A program made the translations under genes and the position numbers. Shown piece by piece: positions 7,211 to 14,155 of a stretch of DNA of 20,637 nt. The DNA lies in assembly GCA_945874195.1 (NCBI GenBank), contig CAMCFW010000005.1, positions 1 to 20,637 on the forward strand, given 5' to 3'. Position 1 is the first letter of the stretch; the number at the start of each line of letters is the position of its first letter. The notes beneath the pieces are model-generated. The model did no database searches and was not told where the DNA came from. It was given only the letters and a program-made list of their open reading frames with translations. Origin of the DNA: Chryseobacterium gleum (GTDB lineage Bacteria > Bacteroidota > Bacteroidia > UBA10329).

Positions 7211-8292
7211 AAAAGGTCTTATTTATTGATCGGGATGGCACGCTGATCCTTGAACCCACTGACAAGCAGATCGACAGCTTCGAGAAATTGGAATTCTACC
7301 CGGGTGCGATCTCTAATCTTGCCCGAATTGCTAAACAGCTGGATTACGAATTGGTGATGGTCAGCAACCAAGATGGATTGGGCACCGATTCGTTTCCAGA
7401 AGACACCTTTTGGCCGGTTCACAATTTGATGATGAAGACCTTGGAAGGCGAAGGAATCCGCTTCGCGGAAGTGCTCATCGACCGCAGTTTTCCGGCTGAT
7501 AATGCTCCCACACGAAAGCCTCGAACAGGATTGCTGACACACTTCATCAAAGGGAACTACGATCTGAAGAATTCCTTCGTGATCGGTGATCGGAAAACCG
7601 ATGTGGAACTGGCGGAAAACCTCGGTGCAAAGGCCATATTCATCTTCAACGAAAAAACAGATTGCTCGCTGACCACCACTTCGTGGGATGAGATCTACCG
7701 CTTTCTGAAAACACAGCCGCGCGTTGGTTCCATCCATCGGAAAACCTCTGAGACCGACATCAAAGTTGAGTTGAATCTGGATGGTTCTGGAAAATCGAGC
7801 ATGGAAACGGGATTGGGCTTTTTCGACCACATGTTGGAGCAATTGGCGAAACATGGAAACATGGACCTCTCGGTGAAAGTCGCGGGTGATTTGCATATTG
7901 ACGAACACCACACGATAGAAGATGTGGCGCTCGCATTAGGTGAAGCATTTGACCATGCTTTGGGTTCGCGGAAAGGCATTCAGCGATACGGTTTTCTTTT
8001 GCCGATGGATGATTGCCTGGCACAGGTCGCAATCGATTTCGGTGGTCGTCCGTGGTGCGTTTGGGAAGCCAATTTCCAACGCGAGAAGATCGGGGAAATG
8101 CCCACCGAAATGTTCTCACACTTCTTCAAATCGTTCTCAGACAAAGCACGTTGCAACCTCAACATCAAAGCAGAAGGTCAGAACGAACATCATAAGATTG
8201 AGGCGATTTTCAAAGCTTGGGCACGTGCCATCCGCATGGCGGTTTCGCAGACCGAAGACGGAGCGATGCCATCCACCAAAGGAGTTTTATGA
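7207..8292 (+). CDS. hisB: Bifunctional histidinol-phosphatase / imidazoleglycerol-phosphate dehydratase (HisB)
   Basis: Two enzymes are fused in 361 residues. Residues 1 to about 168 are a HAD phosphatase (histidinol phosphate to histidinol): FIDRDGT with Asp8 and Asp10, SNQDG (53-57), the Lys in TRKP (102-105) and GDRKTD (127-132). Residues from about 172 on are the dehydratase (IGP to imidazole-acetol phosphate), with metal-binding HHTIED (His234, His235, Glu238), GFFDHML (204-210) and NEHHKIEAIFKA near the end. Compared with E. coli HisB, the Cys/His loop that binds zinc in the phosphatase half is replaced by IDRSFPADNAPTRKP, with no Cys or His. The fused form is known from gamma-proteobacteria, Bacteroidota and some others. 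ATGA overlaps join it to hisC and hisH. Confidence 0.96.
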   Translation: MKKVLFIDRDGTLILEPTDKQIDSFEKLEFYPGAISNLARIAKQLDYELVMVSNQDGLGTDSFPEDTFWPVHNLMMKTLEGEGIRFAEVLIDRSFPADNAPTRKPRTGLLTHFIKGNYDLKNSFVIGDRKTDVELAENLGAKAIFIFNEKTDCSLTTTSWDEIYRFLKTQPRVGSIHRKTSETDIKVELNLDGSGKSSMETGLGFFDHMLEQLAKHGNMDLSVKVAGDLHIDEHHTIEDVALALGEAFDHALGSRKGIQRYGFLLPMDDCLAQVAIDFGGRPWCVWEANFQREKIGEMPTEMFSHFFKSFSDKARCNLNIKAEGQNEHHKIEAIFKAWARAIRMAVSQTEDGAMPSTKGVL

Positions 8293-8870
8293 TCGCTATC
8301 GTCAAATACAACGCTGGCAACATCCGCTCGGTGTCCAACGCACTACATCGATTAGGTGTGGATGCGCTCGTAACCGATGATCCGAAGCAACTGCGAGAAG
8401 CGGAAAAGGTCATTTTTCCTGGTGTGGGCGAGGCCAGTTCGGCCATGAGCTACCTGCGAGAGCGAGGTTTGGATGAAGTACTGAAAAACCTGCATCAGCC
8501 CTTCCTCGGCATCTGTTTGGGATTGCAACTGATGTGCAGACATTCGGACGAAGGCGACACGGAATGCCTTGGCATTTTCAGCGAGGACGTGAAACGGTTT
8601 CCAATGGCCAAAGAGAAAGTGCCGCACATGGGTTGGAACAATTGTTCAGAACTGAATGGACCGCTCTTTGGGGGAATTGCTACGAAGGACGATTTCTATT
8701 TCGTTCACAGCTACTATGCTGAATTGGGTTCGCAGACAACCGCGCAATGCAACTATATTCTGCCGTTTTCAGCGGCATTACAAAAGGACAATTTCCATGC
8801 GGTGCAGTTTCATCCTGAGAAATCGGCCGAGGTTGGACAGCAACTGATCAAGAACTTTTTGGAGTTATGA
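8289..8870 (+). CDS. hisH: Imidazole glycerol phosphate synthase, glutaminase subunit (HisH)
   Basis: HisH hydrolyses glutamine and passes ammonia to HisF, with which it forms the IGP synthase. The 193-residue product is a class I glutamine amidotransferase with the triad Cys76 (GICLGLQLM), His175 and Glu177 (QFHPEKS). The N-terminus MIAIVKYNAGNIRSV is family-typical, as are PGVGEASSAM (44-53) and VPHMGWNN (111-118). The frame is open upstream, but the ATG at 8289 gives the canonical start and overlaps the hisB stop as ATGA; 24 additional upstream residues would read into hisB and have no family similarity. hisA follows with another ATGA overlap; hisF is one gene further on. Confidence 0.97.
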   Translation: MIAIVKYNAGNIRSVSNALHRLGVDALVTDDPKQLREAEKVIFPGVGEASSAMSYLRERGLDEVLKNLHQPFLGICLGLQLMCRHSDEGDTECLGIFSEDVKRFPMAKEKVPHMGWNNCSELNGPLFGGIATKDDFYFVHSYYAELGSQTTAQCNYILPFSAALQKDNFHAVQFHPEKSAEVGQQLIKNFLEL

Positions 8871-9583
8871 GGATCATTCCCGCCATCGACATCATTGACG
8901 GAAAATGTGTGCGTCTTTCGCAAGGCGATTACAATCAGAAAACCGTTTACAACACAAATCCGCTTGAGGTCGCTAAGCAGTTTGAGGGTGCGGGTTTGAA
9001 GTACCTCCATCTGGTCGACCTGGATGGAGCCAAGGCCAAGAAAGTGGTCAATTGGAAGGTGCTGGAGTCAATAACGTCTCAAACCAGACTGAATGTTGAT
9101 TTCGGTGGGGGTTTGCGCTCCACCAAGGATCTGCAAACTGTATTCACCTGCGGAGCCAAACAGATAACCGCAGGCAGCATAGCGGTGAACGACCGCGAAA
9201 TGGTTCTGCAATGGATCGCTGAATACGGCTCCGAGAAGATCATCCTCGGTGCCGATGCCAAAAACGGTCGCATTGCCACACACGGCTGGTTGGATGATTC
9301 GGGATTGGATGCCATCCAATTTATAGCCGATTATCAGCAAGAAGGAATTGAATATGTGGTCTGTACAGACATCGCAAAAGATGGCATGTTGCAAGGACCG
9401 TCCATCGAATTGTATGAGAAGATCCTAAAAACAGTCGTGGGAATAAAGTTCATCGCAAGCGGTGGAGTTTCATCGATTGACGACCTTATCAAACTGAAAG
9501 GGATAGGTTGCGAAGCTGCAATTGTCGGCAAAGCGTATTATGACGGAAGAATTTCATTGATCGAATTGGCTTCGCTATGCTGA
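8867..9583 (+). CDS. hisA: ProFAR isomerase (HisA)
   Basis: HisA isomerises N'-(5'-phosphoribosylformimino)-AICAR-ribotide to its ribulosyl form by an Amadori rearrangement. The 238-residue protein is a beta/alpha barrel of usual length. The acid/base residues Asp8 (IIPAIDIIDGK) and Asp130 (ILGADAKNG) are present; phosphate-binding elements are VDFGGGLRS (77-85) and the late IASGGVSS. The segment CTDIAKDGMLQGPS (166-179) is typical of HisA and distinguishes it from HisF. The ATG overlaps the hisH stop (ATGA), and the end overlaps hisF by 7 nt. Confidence 0.97.
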   Translation: MRIIPAIDIIDGKCVRLSQGDYNQKTVYNTNPLEVAKQFEGAGLKYLHLVDLDGAKAKKVVNWKVLESITSQTRLNVDFGGGLRSTKDLQTVFTCGAKQITAGSIAVNDREMVLQWIAEYGSEKIILGADAKNGRIATHGWLDDSGLDAIQFIADYQQEGIEYVVCTDIAKDGMLQGPSIELYEKILKTVVGIKFIASGGVSSIDDLIKLKGIGCEAAIVGKAYYDGRISLIELASLC

Positions 9584-10329
9584 AAAAGAGAATCATCTCC
9601 TGCCTCGACATCAAGGATGGTCGCACCGTGAAGGGCGTCAACTTCGTGGATATTCGCGATGCAGGCGACCCAATTGAATTGGCCAAAGTTTATGTGTTGC
9701 AGGGAGCAGATGAGTTGGTCTTTCTCGACATTACCGCCACCGTGGAAGGCCGAAAAACATTTGCCGAACTAGTAGGTCGCATCGCAGCCGAGATCAACAT
9801 TCCGTTCACGGTTGGTGGTGGCATAAGTTCTATTTCTGATGTGGAGAGGCTGCTGGCTGCGGGTGCCGACAAGGTCAGCATCAACTCATCTGCTGTCAAG
9901 CGGCCTCAACTTATTTCAGAACTCGCGCAGCAGTTCGGAAACCAATGCGTGGTGGTGGCCATAGATGCCGGAAAGGTGAACGGCCTTTGGCGCGTGTTCA
10001 CGCATGGTGGCAGAACGGCAACAAAAATTGACGTGTTCGATTGGGCAAAAGAAGCGGAACAGCGCGGGGCTGGCGAGTTGCTTGTCACGTCCATGGAACA
10101 TGATGGAACAAAGGGCGGTTTCGCCATCGGATTATTGAAGGAATTGAATGCGACCACCACTGTTCCGATCATCGCTTCGGGCGGTGCAGGAAATGCACAA
10201 CATTTTGCTGACGTCTTCCAGCAAACGGGCGTGGATGCTGCTTTGGCAGCCAGCATTTTCCACTTTGGAGAAGTGACGATCCCGCAACTCAAAAACGAAC
10301 TAAGAACAAAAGGAATTCCAGTAAGATGA
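9577..10329 (+). CDS. hisF: Imidazole glycerol phosphate synthase, cyclase subunit (HisF)
   Basis: HisF uses ammonia from HisH to convert PRFAR into imidazole glycerol phosphate and AICAR; AICAR returns to purine synthesis. The 250-residue beta/alpha barrel carries the catalytic Asp11 (CLDIKDGR) and Asp130 (VVAIDAGK). Phosphate-binding segments are TVGGGISS (78-85) and IASGGAGN late in the barrel. The motif TSMEHDGTKGGFA corresponds to the usual DGTK signature. The start ATG lies 7 nt inside hisA. Half-barrel symmetry with HisA is evident from the paired LDI/AID motifs. The stop overlaps the hisIE ATG. Confidence 0.97.
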   Translation: MLKKRIISCLDIKDGRTVKGVNFVDIRDAGDPIELAKVYVLQGADELVFLDITATVEGRKTFAELVGRIAAEINIPFTVGGGISSISDVERLLAAGADKVSINSSAVKRPQLISELAQQFGNQCVVVAIDAGKVNGLWRVFTHGGRTATKIDVFDWAKEAEQRGAGELLVTSMEHDGTKGGFAIGLLKELNATTTVPIIASGGAGNAQHFADVFQQTGVDAALAASIFHFGEVTIPQLKNELRTKGIPVR

Positions 10330-10916
10330 ACGTAGATTTCAACAAAGGCGATGGTTTGATTCCCGCCATCATCCAGCATTATGCGACCAGAACTGTTTTG
10401 ATGCTCGGTTACATGAATGAAGAAGCATTGGCCATAACTAAGGAGACCGGTAAAGTGACCTTCTTTTCGCGCAGCAAAAAAAGGCTTTGGACCAAAGGCG
10501 AGGAATCGGGCAATTTTCTTCTGCTGAAATCCATCGCGGTTGATTGCGACCGCGACACACTTTTGATCCAAGCAGAACCCATCGGGCCGACCTGTCACAC
10601 AGGAACCGATACCTGCTTTGGCAATACGGGTGCTATCGGTTTTGTGCATCAGTTGCAACGCATCATTGAAGACCGAAAAGCGAACCCGTCCGAAAAGTCA
10701 TACACCAGTTCGCTGTTCGAAAAGGGCATTAACAAGATTGCCCAGAAAGTTGGCGAGGAGGCAATTGAAACCGTTATTGAAGCCAAGGATGATAACGATG
10801 AGTTGTTCTTGAACGAATCTGCCGATCTGCTCTTTCATTATTTGGTGCTGCTAACTGCCAAAGGCAAATCGTTAAAAGATGTGGAAGCGGTTTTGAAAGC
10901 GCGACATCAGAATTAG
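10326..10916 (+). CDS. hisI: Bifunctional phosphoribosyl-AMP cyclohydrolase / phosphoribosyl-ATP pyrophosphatase (HisIE)
   Basis: Two enzymes are fused in 196 residues. Residues 1 to about 105 are the HisI cyclohydrolase that opens the adenine ring of PR-AMP: MLGYMNEEAL (26-35), TFFSRSKKRLWTKGEESGN (45-63), and metal-binding Asp/Cys residues in VDCDRD (72-77), Cys90 (GPTCHTG) and Cys97. Residues from about 126 on are the HisE pyrophosphatase that converts PR-ATP to PR-AMP: SSLFEKGINKIAQKVGEEAIE and the acidic NESADLLFHYLVLL. They act as steps 3 and 2 of the pathway. The gene starts on an ATGA overlap with hisF and ends the operon; the 65 bp to the convergent OmpA gene hold only a weak hairpin (GACTTA/TAGGTC, about 10937-10952) without a U-run. 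Confidence 0.96.
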   Translation: MNVDFNKGDGLIPAIIQHYATRTVLMLGYMNEEALAITKETGKVTFFSRSKKRLWTKGEESGNFLLLKSIAVDCDRDTLLIQAEPIGPTCHTGTDTCFGNTGAIGFVHQLQRIIEDRKANPSEKSYTSSLFEKGINKIAQKVGEEAIETVIEAKDDNDELFLNESADLLFHYLVLLTAKGKSLKDVEAVLKARHQN

Positions 10917-10981
10917 AATCTGATTCCCGTAGGACTTACGAGTAGGTCAAAGTTGAAATAACCAGAACTAAAGAGCTTCGG

Positions 10982-12184
10982 TCAATAGTCGAGCACTACA
11001 AATTCGACCCTGCGATTGAGCGATTGCTCTTCTTCTGATTTTGCCTTTGGAAACAGCATTTGAGAACAATTCAGCCCGATGGTTGAAACTCTTGCAGCTT
11101 CGATACGATGGTCTGTGAGATAGGTCATTACCGCACGGGCGCGGGCCTCCGAAAGGTGCTGCGAATAATCTACTCCGCGCGAGCATCCGTTGGTGTGGCC
11201 TTCAATCCGGATGACCAACGAGTTATTGGCTTTCATCAATTTTTCGAGGCGCTTGAAAGTTGGCCTACATGAAGCTAAGGCTTTGTCACTGTCTCCGAAG
11301 AAATTGATGTTCTTCAAGATCATTTTCTTCCCCTTTTTCAACTCTGGAAGTACCGTCACCAGCATTTTTGGAGGTTCGTCCAAAGATGCTTTCACGAGCT
11401 GGTCAGTGAAGAAATGCGCTGGCTCGCTGACGGACAGTACATACTCGCCCAGCCTACTTCCTTTCCTCACAGGGACTGAAAAATCGTATTCTCCCGTTAC
11501 AGGATCGCTCATTCCTTCGGCCAATATTTCCCCGCTCTTCTCCTCCCAACTAACGGTTGCATTGCCAATTGGCTTGCCCGACTCTTCATCCTTCACCAAG
11601 CCAGAGAGCGTGGTGGTTTTATAATATTCGAAGGAAAGGCTGAAACCCGTTTCAGTTCCATAAACATTATTGATGACCAGATAATAGCGTTCACCTTTCT
11701 TCACCTCCATCGCTTTGCTGAAGTGATTTCCAGGTCCAGCTGACACGAACTCATCCTGAGCCCCAGGCGATAGCCCTGTTGCGCTCAGCACCTCTGGATC
11801 ATATCTCGAAATATTTGTACGCACTGGCCTGACCTTTTTCAAGATCACATCTGAGCAGAATTTTTCATCGCTGGATTTGAAAAGCAGAAAATCGAAGTCT
11901 GCTGCCGTATCGCTTGGGTAGATCTTGAACACCATCATGTCGTCCGACAGGGCATCAAAGTAGAACCAAGCAGTGTTGTCTTCGCGCTGAAAATAGTGTG
12001 GAGAATTCATCGGATTGCCCGAGATCTCCAATTTTGTTCCGTACCCTTTCGGTGCTCTATCAAAGCGATAAACCCCTTTGGCATCAATCTGAGCTGCGCT
12101 GAAGCAATCACCATTGAGGGGAATATCCTGTGAATAGCCACTTAAAACCGTGAACAGAAGTAGTGATGATACAGCTCTTTTCAT
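10982..12184 (-). CDS. OmpA-family envelope protein with carboxypeptidase-regulatory-like domain
   Basis: The 400-residue protein starts at ATG 12184 with a signal peptide (KRAVSSLLLFTVLSGYSQ, cleavage near residue 18). Residues 20-190 form a region of unknown family with three cysteines. Residues 191-265 resemble a carboxypeptidase-regulatory/CNA-B-like Ig domain (TLSGLVKDEESGKPIGNATV). Residues 286-400 are an OmpA C-terminal domain: IRIEGHTN, LSEARARAVMTYL and SLNRRVEFVVL. Such domains bind peptidoglycan and tie the outer membrane to the wall. The Asp that contacts diaminopimelate in E. coli OmpA is replaced by Asn332 in GHTN, while the Arg is kept (Arg348). There is no N-terminal eight-strand barrel. 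An in-frame ATG 24 codons upstream would place non-signal sequence before the signal peptide and is rejected. The gene converges on hisIE. Confidence 0.85.
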   Translation of the reverse strand: MKRAVSSLLLFTVLSGYSQDIPLNGDCFSAAQIDAKGVYRFDRAPKGYGTKLEISGNPMNSPHYFQREDNTAWFYFDALSDDMMVFKIYPSDTAADFDFLLFKSSDEKFCSDVILKKVRPVRTNISRYDPEVLSATGLSPGAQDEFVSAGPGNHFSKAMEVKKGERYYLVINNVYGTETGFSLSFEYYKTTTLSGLVKDEESGKPIGNATVSWEEKSGEILAEGMSDPVTGEYDFSVPVRKGSRLGEYVLSVSEPAHFFTDQLVKASLDEPPKMLVTVLPELKKGKKMILKNINFFGDSDKALASCRPTFKRLEKLMKANNSLVIRIEGHTNGCSRGVDYSQHLSEARARAVMTYLTDHRIEAARVSTIGLNCSQMLFPKAKSEEEQSLNRRVEFVVLDY

Positions 12185-12224
12185 GTGCCAGAATAAAGAA
12201 TTCAGAGTAACTGAACTGTCATGA

Positions 12225-12245
12225 AAACGCTGATTCCAAGCGTTT
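12225..12245 (-). terminator. Weak terminator hairpin after the DoxX gene
   Basis: AAACGCT and AGCGTTT pair perfectly (7 bp) around a 7-nt loop, 27 nt past the DoxX stop on the minus strand. The 3' arm runs into TTTTC. On the plus strand it is followed by ATTTTC, so it could act in both directions. It also lies 40 nt upstream of the OmpA-family ATG, so a regulatory role there is possible. Confidence 0.42.
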
Positions 12246-12272
12246 ATTTTCAGCAAATTGAGAAAGGCGTGG

Positions 12273-12626
12273 TTAAAAAGTATGCCACCAAGCCCAAAGC
12301 AAAAAGACTCCCTGAAACGGCAATCTAAGCCACAATCCCCAAACGGGAAATTTACCGCCCGGTTTGGCTGAACTTAGGTGATAAATATTTGCTGGAAAAA
12401 CAGCAATTAGCAAGGCGATGATTCCCCACGCGGCAAGAGTAGAATATTCTGGCCAGAGCAAGAGAATTCCGAGGAAGATCTCGATTGCTCCGCTCAGATA
12501 GTTTAGCTGCTGATGCCATGGCAGAAATGGTGGCATCATGTGCAGATAGAACTTGGGATTCTTAAAATGATTATAGCCAGCGAGGATGTAAAACGCGGCC
12601 ATTAGGTAAAGGCTTATGTCTTTCAT
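12273..12626 (-). CDS. DoxX-like small membrane protein
   Basis: The 117-residue protein consists of about four hydrophobic helices (near residues 4-18, 42-59, 62-80 and 96-114) and has the AFYILAGYNHFKNPKFYLHMMP start and LSGAIEIFLGILLLWP second helix of DoxX-family proteins. These are inner-membrane proteins with no general function assigned; some are linked to quinone or thiol redox chemistry. The ATG shares one base with the stop of the paraoxonase-like gene (TAATG), so the two are co-translated and possibly functionally linked. Family assignment is by pattern and moderately sure. Confidence 0.75.
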   Translation of the reverse strand: MKDISLYLMAAFYILAGYNHFKNPKFYLHMMPPFLPWHQQLNYLSGAIEIFLGILLLWPEYSTLAAWGIIALLIAVFPANIYHLSSAKPGGKFPVWGLWLRLPFQGVFLLWAWWHTF

Positions 12627-13672
12627 TAAAGCCTCCGTTTCAGCACAACCATTTTCGCATCCTTCACCGTTCCCAGAAGCAACAGATTGCCGAAAGGCGC
12701 GGCAACCGATGTGGCCGACAGGTTCGAACCATTGTCCGTGTAGATGCTTTCAACAGTGAAATCTTCTTTGGCGCGGTAGGCGATCTTCAGCACTTCGGAA
12801 GGCGCGGTTTCCTTCTTGCCCTTGGCGTAGGACGCAAAACGCAAGAGGTTCGGGTGGCAGCCCACCCAAAGATTTCCTTCCTCATCAAACTCAATGTTGT
12901 CAACGCCCGTGCCGCAGGGGATGTCTTCCACAAAGGTCAGTTGGCCGTCATCCGTGCGTTCGTACACCTTAATCTGGAATCTTCTTGGAGAGGAGACGAA
13001 CAGCAGATTGCGCACGGCATCGAAGTTGATGCCGTTGGCGTAGGCTATGCCATTTGTCACTTCGCGGTAATCCTTTCCATCGAAATAGATCACGTTCGAT
13101 GCGGCCAGATTTCCATATTCCTCGGCCAGTTTGCCAATGCCTTCGGTGTAGCCATGATCGTTGGTCATGTAGAAACGGTTCTCGTCCAACAGCACAATAT
13201 CGTTGGGGCTCACCAACCATGTTGACCGCAGCGTTTTCTGATGTGTCAGCGTCTTGCCAACCAGCGTGAAGACCTCGATGGAATGGCCTTCGGGCGTGTG
13301 GCTGATGGCGGCAATGGTGTAGGTGCTGTCGCGCTTGAACATGGAAATGCCGTGGGGCGCAAACGGCTTCTTGAAATCAGCGGTAAGATGCGTGAGTACG
13401 TAATTCTCACTCTTCAGTTCCAGGTAATAGAGGCCGCCCTTTTCCTCTTCGGTGGGTGGATAGACCCCGCGCTTGGTGGACGACACGATGGCGAAACTGT
13501 CCGAGGTGCTCACCGTGATGTCCTCTGCACCATGAACAGGAATTTCCATCACCGTTTCGCCCTCAAAATGATTCTCCACCGTTCGGAAAAAGCCAGTTGA
13601 AATGAAGGTATAAAGCATAAATCCAACAGGTAGTAGGAGGATGGCGAGAAGTAGTTTTTTTGTGAGGGACAT
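12626..13672 (-). CDS. Paraoxonase/arylesterase-like calcium-dependent propeller hydrolase
   Basis: The 348-residue protein matches the PON (serum paraoxonase/arylesterase) fold. Counterparts of the PON1 calcium ligands are visible: Glu50 (GAEDITV), Asn157 (SPNDIV), Asn214 (YANGIN), Asp258-Asn259 (GVDNIEFD), and the active-site His107 (PHGISMF). GNLWVGCHPN (266-275) is a further family hallmark. PON enzymes hydrolyse lactones and aryl esters. A hydrophobic N-terminus (residues 7-25) lacks an obvious cleavage site and is probably a membrane anchor with the propeller in the periplasm, as in PON1, which keeps its N-terminal helix. Substrate unknown; quorum lactones are one possibility among many. 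It is translationally coupled to the DoxX-like gene. Confidence 0.85.
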   Translation of the reverse strand: MSLTKKLLLAILLLPVGFMLYTFISTGFFRTVENHFEGETVMEIPVHGAEDITVSTSDSFAIVSSTKRGVYPPTEEEKGGLYYLELKSENYVLTHLTADFKKPFAPHGISMFKRDSTYTIAAISHTPEGHSIEVFTLVGKTLTHQKTLRSTWLVSPNDIVLLDENRFYMTNDHGYTEGIGKLAEEYGNLAASNVIYFDGKDYREVTNGIAYANGINFDAVRNLLFVSSPRRFQIKVYERTDDGQLTFVEDIPCGTGVDNIEFDEEGNLWVGCHPNLLRFASYAKGKKETAPSEVLKIAYRAKEDFTVESIYTDNGSNLSATSVAAPFGNLLLLGTVKDAKMVVLKRRL

Positions 13673-13696
13673 GGCTGCGGGTTTTGCCTAAAAGTA

Positions 13697-13721
13697 ATTC
13701 TTGCAACCCAAATTGAAGAAT
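13697..13721 (-). terminator. Hairpin terminator after the pirin operon
   Basis: ATTCTTCAA pairs with TTGCAAGAAT (minus strand; nine pairs with one bulged base) around TTTGGG, followed by TACTTTTAGG. It lies 23 nt after the stop of the 136-residue gene and 24 nt before the paraoxonase-like start. The U-run is short, so it may be weak. Another imperfect GCTTC/GAAGC hairpin sits between it and the stop. Confidence 0.42.
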
Positions 13722-13744
13722 GGGGCTTCCGCCACCGCGAAGCT

Positions 13745-14155
13745 TCAAACTTTCAACAGTAGGAAATGAAGGTCCTTGAATTCTACTCTGATCTTTGAAT
13801 CATCAAACTTCAACTTAAGACCTGAAATGTTGCCGATGAAAAACTCCTTTCCGCTTCGTGTGAAGCAAACATTCATCAGTTCATCGCCCGATAGGAACGA
13901 ATAGACAGTCAGGTCGTCTGCACTTTCGGAAATGCCATTGCGCATGAACTGCTGCACCGTGCATTCCAATCCCATTTCTGGAATGGTCAGTTTTTCCAAT
14001 TCGTTGGCGGCAAAATTTCCGTGCGGAATGTGAATGGTCGGTGCAGGAAGCGGATAGGTTTTCATACTAGACTCCGCGCCAAAAAGGCCAATGGGAGCGA
14101 GTGCCAAACCTGCTCCCAATAAGCCGAAACTCTGTATGAACGCTTTTCGGTTCAT
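13745..14155 (-). CDS. Exported protein of unknown family, coupled to pirin
   Basis: I do not recognise this 136-residue protein. The N-terminus (MNRKAFIQSFGLLGAGLALAP) is a signal sequence with a Tat-like NRKAF start, although it has Arg-Lys rather than Arg-Arg. The mature part is small, with few Cys, ends in alternating hydrophobic strands (GLKLKFDDSKIRVEFKDLHFLLLKV) and is probably an all-beta domain. The start ATG overlaps the pirin stop (ATGA), indicating co-translation. Its role is unknown; a periplasmic partner gene of a cytoplasmic pirin is unusual. The DNA near the 3' end has TTGAA-rich short repeats. The call as a real gene rests on the signal peptide, coupling and absence of other genes in the interval. 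Confidence 0.75.
   Translation of the reverse strand: MNRKAFIQSFGLLGAGLALAPIGLFGAESSMKTYPLPAPTIHIPHGNFAANELEKLTIPEMGLECTVQQFMRNGISESADDLTVYSFLSGDELMNVCFTRSGKEFFIGNISGLKLKFDDSKIRVEFKDLHFLLLKV

Noticed and set aside
7219..7911. 230-codon open frame on the minus strand
   Set aside because: Antisense shadow of hisB; both catalytic domains of HisB are intact on the plus strand.
9906..10658. 250-codon minus-strand frame across hisF and hisIE
   Set aside because: Shadow of two well-conserved genes; no similarity or start signal.
10937..10952. Hairpin GACTTA/TAGGTC after hisIE as operon terminator
   Set aside because: Six pairs with one G-U and no U-run on either strand; too weak to call a terminator.
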